Below are positions 49,554 to 63,530 of a DNA stretch of 64,000 nt, one piece after another. Position numbers and translations under genes: made by a program. The stretch comes from Chrysaora quinquecirrha (taxonomy: Eukaryota; Cnidaria; Scyphozoa; Semaeostomeae; Pelagiidae): positions 2,745,732 through 2,809,731 of the forward strand of contig JACTAT010000044.1 of assembly GCA_014526335.1 (NCBI GenBank), in the 5' to 3' direction. Under the pieces are notes generated by a model that worked only from the letters and a program-made list of their open reading frames with translations, made no database searches and was not told the origin of the DNA. Position 1 is the stretch's first letter; each line of letters opens with the position of its first letter.

Positions 49554-50118
49554 AAAACAACCTCGCAAACTCTCTCATTTACTAACAAAGTAACTAAATA
49601 AGTAATTAACTAACCATTCAACTAACTAACTCTCTATCTTACTAACTAACTAATATACAAGCTATCTTGCAAAATAGTAAGCAGCTTACAAACAAACTAA
49701 CTAGCAAACTAACTAACTAATAAACAACCTCGAAAACAATCTAATTTACTCACAAACTAACTAATATAGTAAGTAACTAACCAACTAACTACCTTAAACT
49801 TTATATTACTAACTAACTAACACACAAGCTATGCTTGCAACCTAATTGAGCAACTTACAAGCTAACTAACTAACAAACTAACTAACCAACAAACAAACTC
49901 GCCAACTATCAAATTTACTAACAAACTATTTAACTAACTAACTAACTATCAAGCCAATATACAAGCTAGGCTTTCAACCTAAACAAACAGCTAGCTAACT
50001 CATTGATTCACTAACTGGCTAACTAACCAACTAACTTACTAAAGAACAAGCTCACTAACTATCTAATTTACTAGCAAACTATCTAACTAACTAACTATCT
50101 AACTAACAAACTAACTAG

Positions 50119-50155
<37 letters not shown>

Positions 50156-52396
50156 ATGAAAGCTATGCTTGCAAAGTAACTGACCAGCTCGCTAGATAAC
50201 TAATTAACTAACTAACTAACTAACTAACTAAAAAACAACCTCGCAAACTCTCTCATTTACTAACAAACTAACTAAATCAGTAATTAACAAACCATTCAAC
50301 TAACTAACTCTCTATCTTACTAACTAACTAACATACAAGCTATGCCTGCAACAAAATTAAGCAGCTTACAAACAAACTAACTAGCAAGCCAACTAACTAA
50401 TAAGCAACCTCGAAAACTATCTAATTTACTCGCAAACTAACTAACTAAGAAACTAACTAAGCAACTAACTACCTGAATCACCATCTTACTAATTAACTAA
50501 CATGCAAGCTATGCTTGCAATCTAATTGAGCGGCTTACAAACAAACTAACTAACAAACCAACTAACAAACAAACAAACTCGCCAACTATCTAATTTACTA
50601 ACAACCTATCTAATTAACTAACTAACTAACTAGCCAATATACAAGCTATGCTTTCAACCTAAATAAACAGCTAGCTAACTCACTAACTCAATAACTAACT
50701 AGCTAACTAACTAACTAACTAACAAACAAGCTTGCTAACTATCTAATTTACTAGCAAATTAACTAACTAACTAATTTTCTAATTAACTAACTAAGTAACA
50801 TGAAAGCTATGCTTGCAACGTAACTAACTAGCTGGCTGACTAACTAACTAACTAACAAGCAAGTTCGCTAACTATCTAATTTACTAGCAAACTAACTAAC
50901 TAACAAACTAAATAACTAATTAACATGAGAGCTATGCTTGCAACGTAACTAACTAGCTGGCTTACTAACTAACAAACAAACTAATTAACTAACTAACTAA
51001 CTAACAAACAAGCCTGACAACTATCTAATTTACTAGCAAACTGACTTAATAACTAAGTAACTAACTAAATCTAACTTACTTACTAACATGAAAGCTATGC
51101 TTACAAAGTAACTAACCAGCTTGCTAAGTAACTAATTAACTAACGAACTAACTAACTAAAAAGCAGCGTCGCAAACTTTCTAATTTACTAACAAACTAAC
51201 TCGATAAATAATTAACTAGCCATTCAACTAACTAACTCTCTATCTTACTAACTAACTAATATACAAGCTACGTTTGCAAAACAATAAGCAGCTTACAAAC
51301 AAACTAATTATCAAACTAACTAACTAATAAACGACCTCGAAAACAATCTAATTTACTCACAAACTAACTAACTAAGTAACTAACTAACCAACTAACTACC
51401 TTGCTCTCCATCTTACTAATTAACTAACATACAAGCTAGGCTTGCAATCTAGTTGAGCGGCTTACAAACTAACTAACTAACAAACCAACTAACCAACAAA
51501 CAAAGTCGCCAACTATCTAATTTACTAACAAACTATCTAACTAACTAACTAACTAACTAGCAAATATACAAGCTATGCTTTCAGCCTAAATAAACAGCTA
51601 GCTAACTCACTCACTCAATTACTAACTAGCTAACTAACTAACTAACTAACTAACTAACAAACAAGCCTGCTAACTATCTAATTTACTAGCAAATTAACTA
51701 ACTAACTAACTTTCTAACTAACTAACTAAGTAACATGAAAGCTATGCTTGCAACGTAACTAACTAGCTGGCTGACTAACTAACTAACTAACAAGCAAGTT
51801 TGCTAACTATCTAATTTACTAGCGAACTATCTAAATAACTAACTAACTAACTAACTAACTAGCTAACTAACTAACTAACTAACTAACTAACGTGAAAGCT
51901 ATCCTTGCAAAGTAACTAACCAGCTCGCTAGCTAACTAATTAACTAACTAACTAACTAACTAACTAAAAAAAACCTCGCAAACTCTCTCATTTACTAACA
52001 AACTAACTAAATAAGTAATTAACAAACCAATCAACTAACTAACTCTCTATCTTACTAACTAACTAACATACAAGCTATGCCTGCAACAAAATTAAGCAGC
52101 TTACAAACAAACTAACTAGCAAACCAACTAACTAATAAGCAACCTCTAAAACTATCTACTTTACTCACAAACTAACTAACTAAGTAGCTAACTAACCAAC
52201 TAACTACCTTACTCTCTATGTTACAAAATAACTAACATACAAGCTATGATTGCAACCTAATTGAGCAACTTACAAACTAACTAACTAACAAACTAACTAA
52301 CCAACAAACAAACTCGCCAACTATTAAATTTACTAACAAACTATCTAACTAACTAACTAACTAACTAGCCAATATACAAGCTTGGCTTTCAACCTA
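47619..52396. repeat. CTAA-rich satellite array, third block
   Basis: The satellite resumes with TGGCTAACTAACCAACTAAC, the exact continuation of the phrase cut at 31433. Same monomer phrases as the other blocks. No gene. Confidence 0.95.
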
Positions 52397-52769
52397 CACT
52401 GTAAAACTATTTAACCCGAAAATTTATGGACAATGGAACTTTTTGTCCCTAAACTGAGACCACGATTATGACCCTAATTTGACCCTAAATTGTCCATAAA
52501 TTGTCCATAAAACGACCATAATTCGTCCCTAAATTCTCAGGCTACTTTTCTACTGTATTGAAATCCTCATTGTCCCTAAATTGTCCCTAAACTATCCCTA
52601 AATTTCGGGCCATTGTATGTTGCCTATTGTTAAAGAAATGCCACAAGAGATTTCGAGCAATTATTACCATTTATGTATCAGTTGTAGTTCATAATAACTT
52701 CACAATTATAATACTTTTATACGTGAACAATAACACTGTCCTACTGAATAAGCTAAAAAATTCCAATCA
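52397..52769. mobile_element. orphan terminus of an element A-family CACTA-like transposon
   Basis: Begins CACTGTAAAACT, the inverse of element A's right end. Subterminal words TTGTCCCTAAA, TTGTCCATAAA and GACCCTAATTTG follow for about 220 bp. No matching opposite terminus is present before the satellite resumes near 52770, so this is a deleted remnant. It is preceded by TA, as the element A end is followed by TA. Confidence 0.7.
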
Positions 52770-52798
52770 AATAACTAATAAGCAACCACGAAAACTAT

Positions 52799-53121
52799 TG
52801 TAACGTGTCTTCAACTGCGGGTTCAGCAGGTATAGCCATCAAACACAGATCGATCACCAAGAGAGAGAGAAAGAGAGACTTGTGTGCTTTCTCCAGACTT
52901 ATTCAAGACTGAATTATATTTTAAATCTTAACATTATATCACGAAATCTGATTTACATCAATCAACACATATAACACATTTTACAGTAAACAGGACATTA
53001 GAGAGACAGCAATCACAGTGTTACAACACCACACCTTTACAGTACAAACAGTGACAGGAAATAATCTACACACACATGTACATGTTATTTTTTGGGAAAT
53101 CACGAAGTCACGAATATTACA
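52799..53121. mobile_element. solo LTR (323 bp) in the satellite
   Basis: Starts TGTAACGTG and ends AATATTACA (TG...CA). Flanked by CTAT at 52795-52798 and 53122-53125. Removing it plus one CTAT restores the satellite phrase AAAACTATCTAATTTACTC. A ~320-bp TG...CA unit with a 4-bp duplication and no coding sequence is the product expected from LTR-LTR recombination of a Ty3/gypsy-like retrotransposon. A short GAGA-rich tract lies near 52861. Confidence 0.8.
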
Positions 53122-53310
53122 CTATCTAATTTACTCACAAACTAACTAAGTAACTAACTAACCCACTAACTACATTACTCTCTATCTTACTAACTAACTA
53201 ACATGCAAGCTATGACGGCAACCTAATTGAGCAACTTACAAACTAACTAACTAACAAACTAACTAACCAACAAACAAACTCGCCAACTATTGAATTTACT
53301 AACAAACTAT

Positions 53311-53366
<56 letters not shown>

Positions 53367-53500
53367 AGAGCTATGCTTGCAATGTAACTAACTAGCTGGC
53401 TTACTAACTAACAAACAAACTAATAAACTAACTAACTAACTAACTAACAAACAAGCCTGCCAACTATCTAATTTACTAGCAAATTAACTAAATAACTAAT

Positions 53501-53539
<39 letters not shown>

Positions 53540-54226
53540 AAACAACCTCGCAAACTCTCTCATTTACTAACAAACTAACTAAATAAGTAATTAACTAACC
53601 ATTCAACTAACTAACTCTCTAACTTACTAACTAACTAACATACAAGCTATGCCTGCAACAAAATTAAGCAGCTTACAGACAAACTAAGTAGCAAACCAAC
53701 TAAGTAATAAGCAACCTCCAAAACTATATAATATACTAGCAAACTAGCTAACTAAGTAACTAACTAACCAAATAACTACCTTACTCTCTATCTTACTAAT
53801 CAACTAACATACAAGCTATGCTTGCAATCTAATTGAGTGGCTTACAATTTAACTAACTAACAAACCAACTAACCAACAAACAAACTCGCCAACTATATAA
53901 ATTACTAACAACCTATCTAACTAACTAACTAACTAATAAACAACTTCGAAAACAATCTAATTTACTCACAAACTAACTAACTAAGTAACTAACTAACCAA
54001 CTAACTACATTGCTTTCTATCTTACTAACTAACTAACATACAAGCTATGCTTGCAACCTAATTGAGCAGCTTACAAACTAACTATCTAACAAACTAACAA
54101 ACCAACAAACAATTCGCCAACTATCTAATTTAGTAACAAACTATTTAACTAACTAACTAACTAACCAGTATTCAAGCTATGCTTTCAACCTAAATAAACA
54201 GCTTACTAACTCACTGACTCACTATT

Positions 54227-54258
<32 letters not shown>

Positions 54259-54520
54259 GAACAAGCTCGCTAACTATCTAATTTACCAGCAAACTAACTA
54301 ACTAACTAACCAACTAACTAACATGAAAGCTATGCTTGCAACGTAACTAACTAACTAACAAAATAACTACTTAACTAACTAACTAACTAACTAACAAACA
54401 AGCCCGCAAACTATCTAATTTACTAGCAAACTAACTAACTAACTAACAAACTAACTAGCCAATATACAATCTATGCTTTAAACCTAAGTAAAGAGCTAGC
54501 TAACTCACTGACTCACTAAA

Positions 54521-54552
<32 letters not shown>

Positions 54553-54953
54553 AAACTAACTAACTAACATGAGAGCTATGCTTGCAACGTAACTTACTAG
54601 CTGGCTTACTTACTAACAAACTAACTAGTGAACTAACTAACTAACTAACTAACTAACAAACAAGCCTGCCAGCTATCGAATTTACTAGCAAACTAACTAA
54701 GTAACTAACTAACTAACTAACTAAAAAACTAACTAACTAACTAACTAAGTGACATACAAGCCTCCCTTTCAATCTAACTAAACAGCTAGCTAACTCACTT
54801 ACTAACTAGCTAACTAACATACAAGCTATGCTTGCAACGTAACAAAACAGCTTGCTAACTATCTAACTAGCTAATTAACTAACTAACTAACTAACTAACA
54901 AACAAGCCTGCTGACCATCTAATTTACTAGCAAACTAACTAAATAACTCACTC

Positions 54954-54999
<46 letters not shown>

Positions 55000-55540
55000 A
55001 TGAAAGCTATGCTTGCGATGTAACTAACCAGCTGGCTAACTAACTAATTAACTAACTAACTAACTAACTAACTAAAAAACAACCTCGCAAACTCTCTAAT
55101 TTACTAACAAACTAACTCAATAAGTAATTAACTAGCCATTCAACTAACTAACTCTCTACCTTACTAACTAACTAAAATACAAGCTATGCTTGCAATCTAA
55201 TTGAGTGGCTTACAATTTAACAAACTAACAAACCAACTAACCAACAAACAAACTCTCCAACTATATAATTTACTAACAACCTATAAAACTATCTAACTAA
55301 CTAATAAACAACTTCGAAAACAATCTAATTTACTCATAAACTAACTAACTAAGTAACAAACTAACCAACTAACTACATTACTCTCTATATTACTAACTAA
55401 CTAACATACAAGCTATGCTTGCAACGTAACTAAGTAGCTGGCTTACTAACTAACAAACAAACTAATTAACTAACTAACTAACTAACTAACAAACAAGCCT
55501 GCCGACTATCTAATTTACTAGCAAACTAACTAAATAACTC

Positions 55541-55594
<54 letters not shown>

Positions 55595-56698
55595 ATGAAA
55601 GCTATGCTTGCAATGTAACTAACCAGCTGGCAAACTAACTAATTAACTAACAAACTAACTAACTAACTAAAAAACAACCTCGCAAACTCTCTAATTTACT
55701 AACAAGCTACCTAAATAAGTAATTAACTAACCAATCAAATAACTAACTCTCTATCTTACTAACTTACTAACATACAAGCTATGCTTGCAACCTAATTGAG
55801 CACCTTACAAACTAACTATCTAACAAACCAACTAACCAACAAACAAACTCGCCAACTATCTAATTTACTAAAAACCTATCTAACTAACTAACTAACTAGC
55901 CAATATACAAGCTATGCTTTCAACCTAAATAAACAGCTAGCTAAATCACTGACTCAATAACTAACTAGCTAGTTAACTAGCTAACTAACAAACAAGCTCG
56001 CTAATTATCTAATTTACTAGCAAATTAACCAACTAACTAACTAAAAAACAACCTCGCAAACTCTCTCATTTACTAACAAACTAACTAAATAAGTAATTAA
56101 CTAACCATTCAACTAACTAACTCTCTATCTTAATAACTAACTAACATACAAGCTATGCCTGCAACAAACTTAAGCCGCTTACAAACAAACTAACTAGCAA
56201 ACCAACTAATTAATAAGCAACCTCCAAAACTATCTAATTTACTAGCAAATTAGCTAACTAAGTAACAAACTAACCAAATAACTACGTTACTCTCTATCTT
56301 ACTAATCAACTAACATACAAGATATGCTTGCAATCTAATTGAGTGGCTTACAAACTAACTAACTAACAAACCAACTTACCAACAAACAAACTTGCCAACT
56401 AACTAACTAACTACTAACTAACCTAACTATAACTTACGAACTAACTAACTAGCCAGCTAACTAAGTAACTTACAAACTAACTAACTCTCTATCTTACTAA
56501 TCAACTAACATACAAGATATGCTTGCAATCTAATTGAGTGGCTTACAAACTAACTAACTAACAAACCAACTTACCAACAAACAAACTTGCCAACTATATA
56601 ATTTACTAAAACCTATATAACTAACTAACTAATTAACTAGCCAATATACAAGCTATGCTTTCAGCCTAAATAAAGAGCTAACTCACTGACTCACTATT

Positions 56699-56729
<31 letters not shown>

Positions 56730-59273
56730 ATAATTAACTAACGAACAAGCTCGCTAACTATCTAATTTACTAGCAAATTAACTAACTAAGTAACTAACTA
56801 ACTAACTAACTACCTTACTCTCTATCTTACTAATTAACTAACATACAAGCTATGCTTGCAATCTAATTGAGTGGCTTACAAACTAACTAACTAACAAACC
56901 AACTAACTAACATGAAAGCTATGCTTGCAACGTAACTAACTAACTGACAAAATAACTACTTAACTAACTAACTAACAAACTAACTAACAAACAAGCCCGC
57001 AAACTATCTAATTTACTAGCTCCCTAACTATCTAATTTACCAGCAAACTAACTAACTAACTAACCAACTAACTAACATGAAAGCTATGCTTGCAGCATAA
57101 CTAACTAACTAACAAAATAACTTCTTAACTAACTAACTGGCTAACTAGCAAACAAGCCCGCAAACTATCCAAATTACTAGCAAACTAACTAACTAACTAA
57201 CAAACTAACTAGCCATAGTAATTAACTAACCATTCATCTAACAAACTCTTTATCTTACTAACTAACTAGCATACAAGCTATGCTTGCAACCTAATTGAGC
57301 ACCTTACAAACTAACTATCTAACAAACCAACTAACCAACAAACAATCTCGCCAGCTATCTAATTTACTAACAACCTATCTAACTAACTAACTAACTAGCC
57401 AATATACAAGCTATGCTTTCAACATAAATAAACAGCTACCTAACTCACTGACTCAATAACTAACTAGCTAACTAACTAACTAACTAACTAACTAACAAGT
57501 TCGCTAACTATCTAATTTATTAGCAAATTAACTAACTAACTAACTTTCTAACTAACTAACTAACTAACACGAAAGCTACGCTTGCAACGTAGCTAATTAG
57601 CAGGCTAATTAACTAACTAACTAACTAACTACCTTACTCTCTATCTTACTAATTAACTAACATACAAGCTATGCTTGCAATCTAATTGAGTGGCTTACAA
57701 ACTAACTAACTAACAAACCAACTAACTAACATGAAAGCTATGCTTGCAACGTAACTAACTAACTGACAAAATAACTACTTAAGTAACTAACTAACAAACT
57801 AACTAACAAACAAGCCCGCAAACTATCTAATTTACTAGCTCCCTAACTATCTAATTTACCAGCAAACTAACTAACTAACTAACCAACTAACTAACATGAA
57901 AGCTATGCTTGCAGCATAACTAACTAACTAACAAAATAACTTCTTAACTAACTAACTGGCTAACTAGCAAACAAGCCCGCAAACTATCCAAATTACTAGC
58001 AAACTAACTAACTAACTAACAAACTAACTAGCCATAGTAATTAACTAACCATTCAACTAACAAACTCTTTATCTTACTAACTAACTAGCATACAAGCTAT
58101 GCTTGCAACCTAATTGAGCACCTTACAAACTAACTATCTAACAAACCAACTAACCAACAAACAATCTCGCCAGCTATCTAATTTACTAACAACCTATCTA
58201 ACTAACTAACTAACTAGCCAATATACAAGCTATGCTTTCAACATAAATAAACAGCTACCTAACTCACTGACTCAATAACTAACTAGCTAACTAACTAACT
58301 AACTAACTAACTAACAAGTTCGCTAACTATCTAATTTATTAGCAAATTAACTAACTAACTAACTTTCTAACTAACTAACTAACTAACACGAAAGCTACGC
58401 TTGCAACGTAGCTAATTAGCAGGCTAATTAACTAACTAACTACCTTACTCTCTATCTTACTAATTAACTAACATACAAGCTATGCTTGCAATCTAATTGA
58501 GTGGCTTACAAACTAACTAACTAACAAACCAACTAACTAACATGAAAGCTATGCTTGCAACGTAACTAACTAACTGACAAAATAACTACTTAACTAACTA
58601 ACTAACAAACTAACTAACAAACAAGCCCGCAAACTATCTAATTTACTAGCTCCCTAACTATCTAATTTACCAGCAAACTAACTAACTAACTAACCAACTA
58701 ACTAACATGAAAGCTATGCTTGCAGCATAACTAACTAACTAACAAAATAACTTCTTAACTAACTAACTGGCTAACTAGCAAACAAGCCCGCAAACTATCC
58801 AAATTACTAGCAAACTAACTAACTAACTAACAAACTAACTAGCCATAGTAATTAACTAACCATTCAACTAACAAACTCTTTATCTTACTAACTAACTAGC
58901 ATACAAGCTATGCTTGCAACCTAATTGAGCACCTTACAAACTAACTATCTAACAAACCAACTAACCAACAAACAATCTCGCCAGCTATCTAATTTACTAA
59001 CAACCTATCTAACTAACTAACTAACTAGCCAATATACAAGCTATGCTTTCAACATAAATAAACAGCTACCTAACTCACTGACTCAATAACTAACTAGCTA
59101 ACTAACTAACTAACTAACTAACTAACAAGTTCGCTAACTATCTAATTTATTAGCAAATTAACTAACTAACTAACTTTCTAACTAACTAACTAACTAACAC
59201 GAAAGCTACGCTTGCAACGTAGCTAATTAGCAGGCTAATTAACTAACTAACTAACTAACTAACTAACAAACAA
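53122..59273. repeat. CTAA-rich satellite array, fourth block
   Basis: Same satellite. The last ~2.4 kb is much more homogeneous than the rest. Ends at AACAAACAACC where element C sequence starts. No gene. Confidence 0.95.
56810..59240. repeat. three near-identical ~0.82-kb higher-order repeats
   Basis: The phrase ACCTTACTCTCTATCTTACT followed by AATTAACTAACATACAAGC starts near 56812, 57630 and 58443. The phrase GCCATAGTAATTAACTAACC occurs near 57211, 58031 and 58851. The units keep the same internal order including rare variants (AACACGAAAGCTACGCTTGC), so they are recent tandem duplicates. Confidence 0.85.
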
Positions 59274-62200
59274 CCTAAGATAAATTATCTTATATTTCAA
59301 GAACGAGAATCTTGAATCAAGAAAGGCAGTCTTGTTTCAAGATTTTTTTTCTTGATAATATAAAATTTGCCTTTGGAAAATCTAGATGAGCTTATTTTGA
59401 GAAATTTTTACTTTATTAGTAAGAAAATCTTATTTTAGTTAAATTACTTTGAATAGAAACGGGGAAAAACCGAAAAGCCCTTCAGAGTTAGAAAAAATTG
59501 ACTGGCCAACAGAGAACAACTTTCGTCTCAAGTCTAAATCTTTGGCACTTGGCAGTGGTATAACTTAAACTTGCATAACTGTATAACCTGTTGAGACAGT
59601 ATCTTTGATACAAAGCCTTTTCAAAGATTACTGCTTTTTCTAAAATTTTGAAGATGGATGAAGTTTCGCAAATGATTGTTTATAACAATCTTTCAATCAC
59701 AAGCAAGCTAAAAGTATTATAGGGGTTGTACAGAGAATTCACAGGCAGGTATAATTTGAGAACCATGACATCAAACCATAATTTCATTAGATACAACAAC
59801 AAAATCTTCAAAAGGCTTTTGATATTAATTTCATCATGCTTTATGCAGTGGATTTTTTTCCAGTAATGTGTTGACTAGTAATATCTTTTAAGTCATACTT
59901 CAGTGGAATATACAAGATGCTAGAATATTCCTGCAAGCCATAAACATTGAAATCTAGTAACTGACTGTATAGACAAATTTCAGATTCATGAATCAAGTCA
60001 TTCACTTTATAGGACATAAAGTTTTTGTCAAAACACAGGGTCTCCAGGGGTGAATATTCAAATATGATTTCTTCATCAGCCAACCAAATGTCAATCAGTT
60101 TGCCAAATACCGGGAGCTTTGTTGCAAAGGTTGCACCACATGCAATAATACATCCATGATTTGGAGAAAATTTTGCACCATTCATCAGGATCCATTTTGG
60201 GTTGTGAAAGGATCTTAGAGTTTGTGGGTTTGCAAACATCACTGTTTTTGAAATTTTTTGTTTAATATGATCAATTTTTCTTTGAGTCATGTTTGTCAGG
60301 GGCCCAACTACTTTTTCTCTTGAAAAAAGAGGGCGATTACTACCATGAGAGCTGACACAGTCCTCTAGCTGGCATTTTTCTGCTAGCGATTTACAAATAT
60401 TCTTAAAATTCTGTTGAGGTGCAAGTTCTTTAAAATAGTAATGCCGTGCTTCAAACCTTAAGCAGGAATGGCGAATCATTGGTCCCAGTTGGAGCATTTG
60501 CTCTGGAAGATGAACCATGTAATGCATTTTTGGTGTTATGTTCACTTCTGGAAAACTATCTCTAAAATTCTTTAGATGTTGCTCAACTTGAGACTTTAGG
60601 TCCAATACCCTCTCATTCGAAATGACTGGACTGAAGCATATTTTGACAATTTCAATTGATTCAAGAATTAGTCTATAAAGATGATTATCCAGAGGCACAA
60701 ATCTGCTCAAGAGAAATGGAAGGTACTTTATAAAGAGTCTGGTTTGCTCAGCATTTTGCTTTAGTCTATATCTTTCATCTCCATTAAATACTGTCTCTCT
60801 AATTGGAGGTGGGCGATTTCTTTCATCAGGATAACTGATAGAGAGCTGCTGGAAACTGTTGTTAAGCTCCCGTAATGTACAAAAGCCCTCATCAAACAGT
60901 TGTTGAAGGATGTATCTAACAATATACTGAACTGCGCCCTCAAGGAGGATGTGCATGATATCTTGGGGCAACTGTTTAGTTACATCAAAATTCGGCAAAT
61001 CACTCAGCAGACTTCTTTGGACAATGCCATAAGTTGTTTGCAAATTTTGCTTTGCAGCTGGTGTAGGGGCATTTTCAATGTCACTACAGTGTCTGTGATA
61101 TTGTTCTAAACTTCTTGGTGTAAATTGGTCTTCATGAAATTTTCCCTGCATGTCCTCAAATGTGCACAAGCAATTACGGCATTTACTAGTGGCCCAGCCA
61201 ACTTTGACCTTAAATCCTCCAAACTGCTGTTGTCCTTCAGTGTCTCCCAGACAGCTAACAACAGCACCATGCAGTTTAATTACTTGTTCATTGATGTGAA
61301 ATAGATGGCCATTGAATAGTTTCTTCAGATCATTAAATAATGGGGGTAATGACACTGTTTTGACCATATTTTGAAACATCTTTTGCTTTCACAATGCCCA
61401 CAAGGCGAATTGCCGCTAATTTAGACCTAAACTTTGGATCTATATTGGCAAGTGTGTAATAATAAAGGTCAACTTTATGGGTGGAGATATGACTGCCAAG
61501 AGGATTGCAAACCTCGACTTCGTCATGATACAGTATTATCTGTAGACTATTTATATGCTGTTGAAAGAAATCATTATTTCTGAATAAGGTTCCATCACAA
61601 ATATCATACATGACATTAGGATCACAGCCTTTTTGCTTGGATACAACCATATCAAAAATTCTTGGATTTGATAAGAGCTGTTCAATGCTGTCCAATATAG
61701 GGATATACATCATTGTATCAGTTTTTTCAGAAATTTGTCTTTTTGAACCTTTGTTCCTGTAAATAAGTCGTTTTCCAAGTTTATACTCAATGGGAGTGAC
61801 ATACTTCATATTGCTCCGGATGTACTTCATCTGGAGGTCTACATTCTGAATTTTTTTAAATGGGTCTTCAAAGTTATCAAAAACCTTCAAAATTTCAGCT
61901 TCAATGCCCATATTGGGCCCAGTAGTTCTTATTGCCTGAAAAACATCCTTTTTCAAACTTTCTTTGACTTGGTCAACTAGGGTAGACGCACTTTGAATTA
62001 TATCATTCACAGCTACCTGAATTCAGAAAAAGAGGAAACTATAAGCATAAACAATAATGATCATAGTGAAAAAAAGATCACCTTATCTTTGGTTTAATAC
62101 CCACCAGAACCTCATGTTTATAACTAATTGGACAAGGATAATCAAGGGTGCCAAAAGCAGGACAGCAAGTAGAAGCAAAATATCTATTCAAAAACAGGAA

Positions 62201-62329
62201 AGTCGGGTACCTTTGCTTGTTTGACATCATTTAGATAAAACCATAATGTCACCAATGCAGTGTTTGGGAAACCCGTAAAAATAGAAATTCTTAGAAACTG
62301 TGAGAGTTACTGGGTCCAATTCAAGCACG

Positions 62330-62415
62330 GGAGTACTGATTATGATTATAATAATAATGGTGATAACACTGACGATCATGTTGAAGATGATGATGATGAT
62401 GTTGATGAGGCAGGG
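62330..62415 (+). repeat. GAT/AAT-type microsatellite
   Basis: ATTATGATTATAATAATAAT then GATGATGATGATGATGTTGA. Intronic in the element C transposase. Confidence 0.7.
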
Positions 62416-62719
62416 GTGAGGGTGTGGTGGTTAAACAGACTGTTTGAAATACTGTTAAGGCCTTACTTTAGAAATTTTTGAGCAAGATTGAACTCTTGTT
62501 ACAAACTGAGAGCCACATCGTGCTAAGTCAATTTCATCCAGTAATTCTTGTTGTCCCTGCAAAAGGAAAAAAAAGCAGTGTGACTGAAACTTAATTCATG
62601 CAATGTTTCAGGCAAAAATATGAAGAGAAAAGAAATTTAATTCATGGTCATTAATCTTGAATAAGCCCCAACCAAAGAATTCATTTTTTGGAAATAAGAG
62701 GTCCTTTAGATGAGAAAAT

Positions 62720-62860
62720 TCAACCCAGGTTAAAACTCCTCCAACCCGAGTTGAGTTCAAACCCAGGTTAAGATGACAAAACGATGCTGAGGTGACACAG
62801 TCTCTTGGTGCTTCTCACGAAACAGTAAAACTCAACCCAGGTTGAGAAAATTTACATGCA
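62720..62860. repeat. short repeats of CAACCCAGGTTGAG type
   Basis: TTCAACCCAGGTTAAAAC, CAACCCGAGTTGAGTTC, AAACCCAGGTTAAG and CTCAACCCAGGTTGAG follow within 130 bp in both orientations, possibly a tiny inverted-repeat element. Intronic. Confidence 0.45.
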
Positions 62861-63299
62861 GAAAAATGTTAAACTGAAACCTAGCCATTGACAATATCAT
62901 GCAGCTGATAATGTTTGGGGGCAGCCCCCAATAATGTACACTAGACCACATAGACTTAACAATGCTGGTAACTACGGACCCCTAAACTGCAATTGAACAA
63001 ACACACTTTTTATCTTACCTGATCCGAAACATTATCACTTTCACCTCCAGCTTCTTCATCAGAGAGAGAAAAATCTTCATATTCGCTTTCCAGTTGATTT
63101 ATTGCATAATCATTGATAATTTCAGCATCTTCGTTCCTATCGAATTGTCTGTCCGTGTTCAAACCTTAGTGTAAACGACAATATCTTGATAGTAAGTATT
63201 CGTCGGTTGGTGTTTTGGATGGTTCGTGTGCAAGGAAACCTTTGCCTCATAGGCGTGGATTGCGAAATAATCGTTAGTGTGAATGACAGTATACCAATC

Positions 63300-63530
63300 A
63301 CTTACTAAGTCTTTTGGATGCTCTTGTATGCAAGGGCAAGTAAAACTTTGTTCTTCAAGTTCTTAGACCATCGTCTTCTGTGGTACTTCAATTCAGAAGA
63401 TCTTCCGAGGGGGTACATGACTTTTGGATGCTCTTGTATGCAAGGGAAAGTAATCTTTAGTCCTTGAAGTTGTTAGACTCTCGTCCTCAGTTGTAGTTCA
63501 GTTCAGAACTCTCCCGAGGGGGACATGACT
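63300..63530. repeat. tandem duplication of a ~110-bp unit
   Basis: CTTTTGGATGCTCTTGTATG starts near 63310 and near 63421, each followed by CAAGGG(C/A)AAGTAA, then AAGTT(C/G)TTAGAC and a shared ending CCGAGGGGG(T)ACATGACTT. No gene recognised from 63170 to the window end; an open stretch at 63723-63947 has no visible domain. Confidence 0.6.

Larger units (their letters stand above)
59841..63165 (-). pseudogene. element C transposase, divergent member, one apparent frameshift
   Basis: Exons: about 63165-63019 (acidic, FSLSDEEAGGESDNVSDQ), 62556-62467 (GQQELLDEIDLARCGSQF) and 62016-59841, in phase at GT/AG junctions. The large exon has IILYHDEVEVCNPLGSH, CLGDTEGQQQFGGF, SKCRNC, DIMHILLEGAVQYIVRYIL and SCLRFEARHYYFKELAPQQN, the same ordered blocks as the A and B transposases but clearly diverged. 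Where A and B have several introns, this copy has one uninterrupted exon. The frame changes at an A3 run at 61335-61337 (T3 on the coding strand): ...SVITPII then NDLKKLFNGHLF one frame over, fitting a 1-nt insertion or a sequence error. C-terminus ends ITGKKSTA. No zinc-finger exon seen upstream; it may lie further right. Confidence 0.7.
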
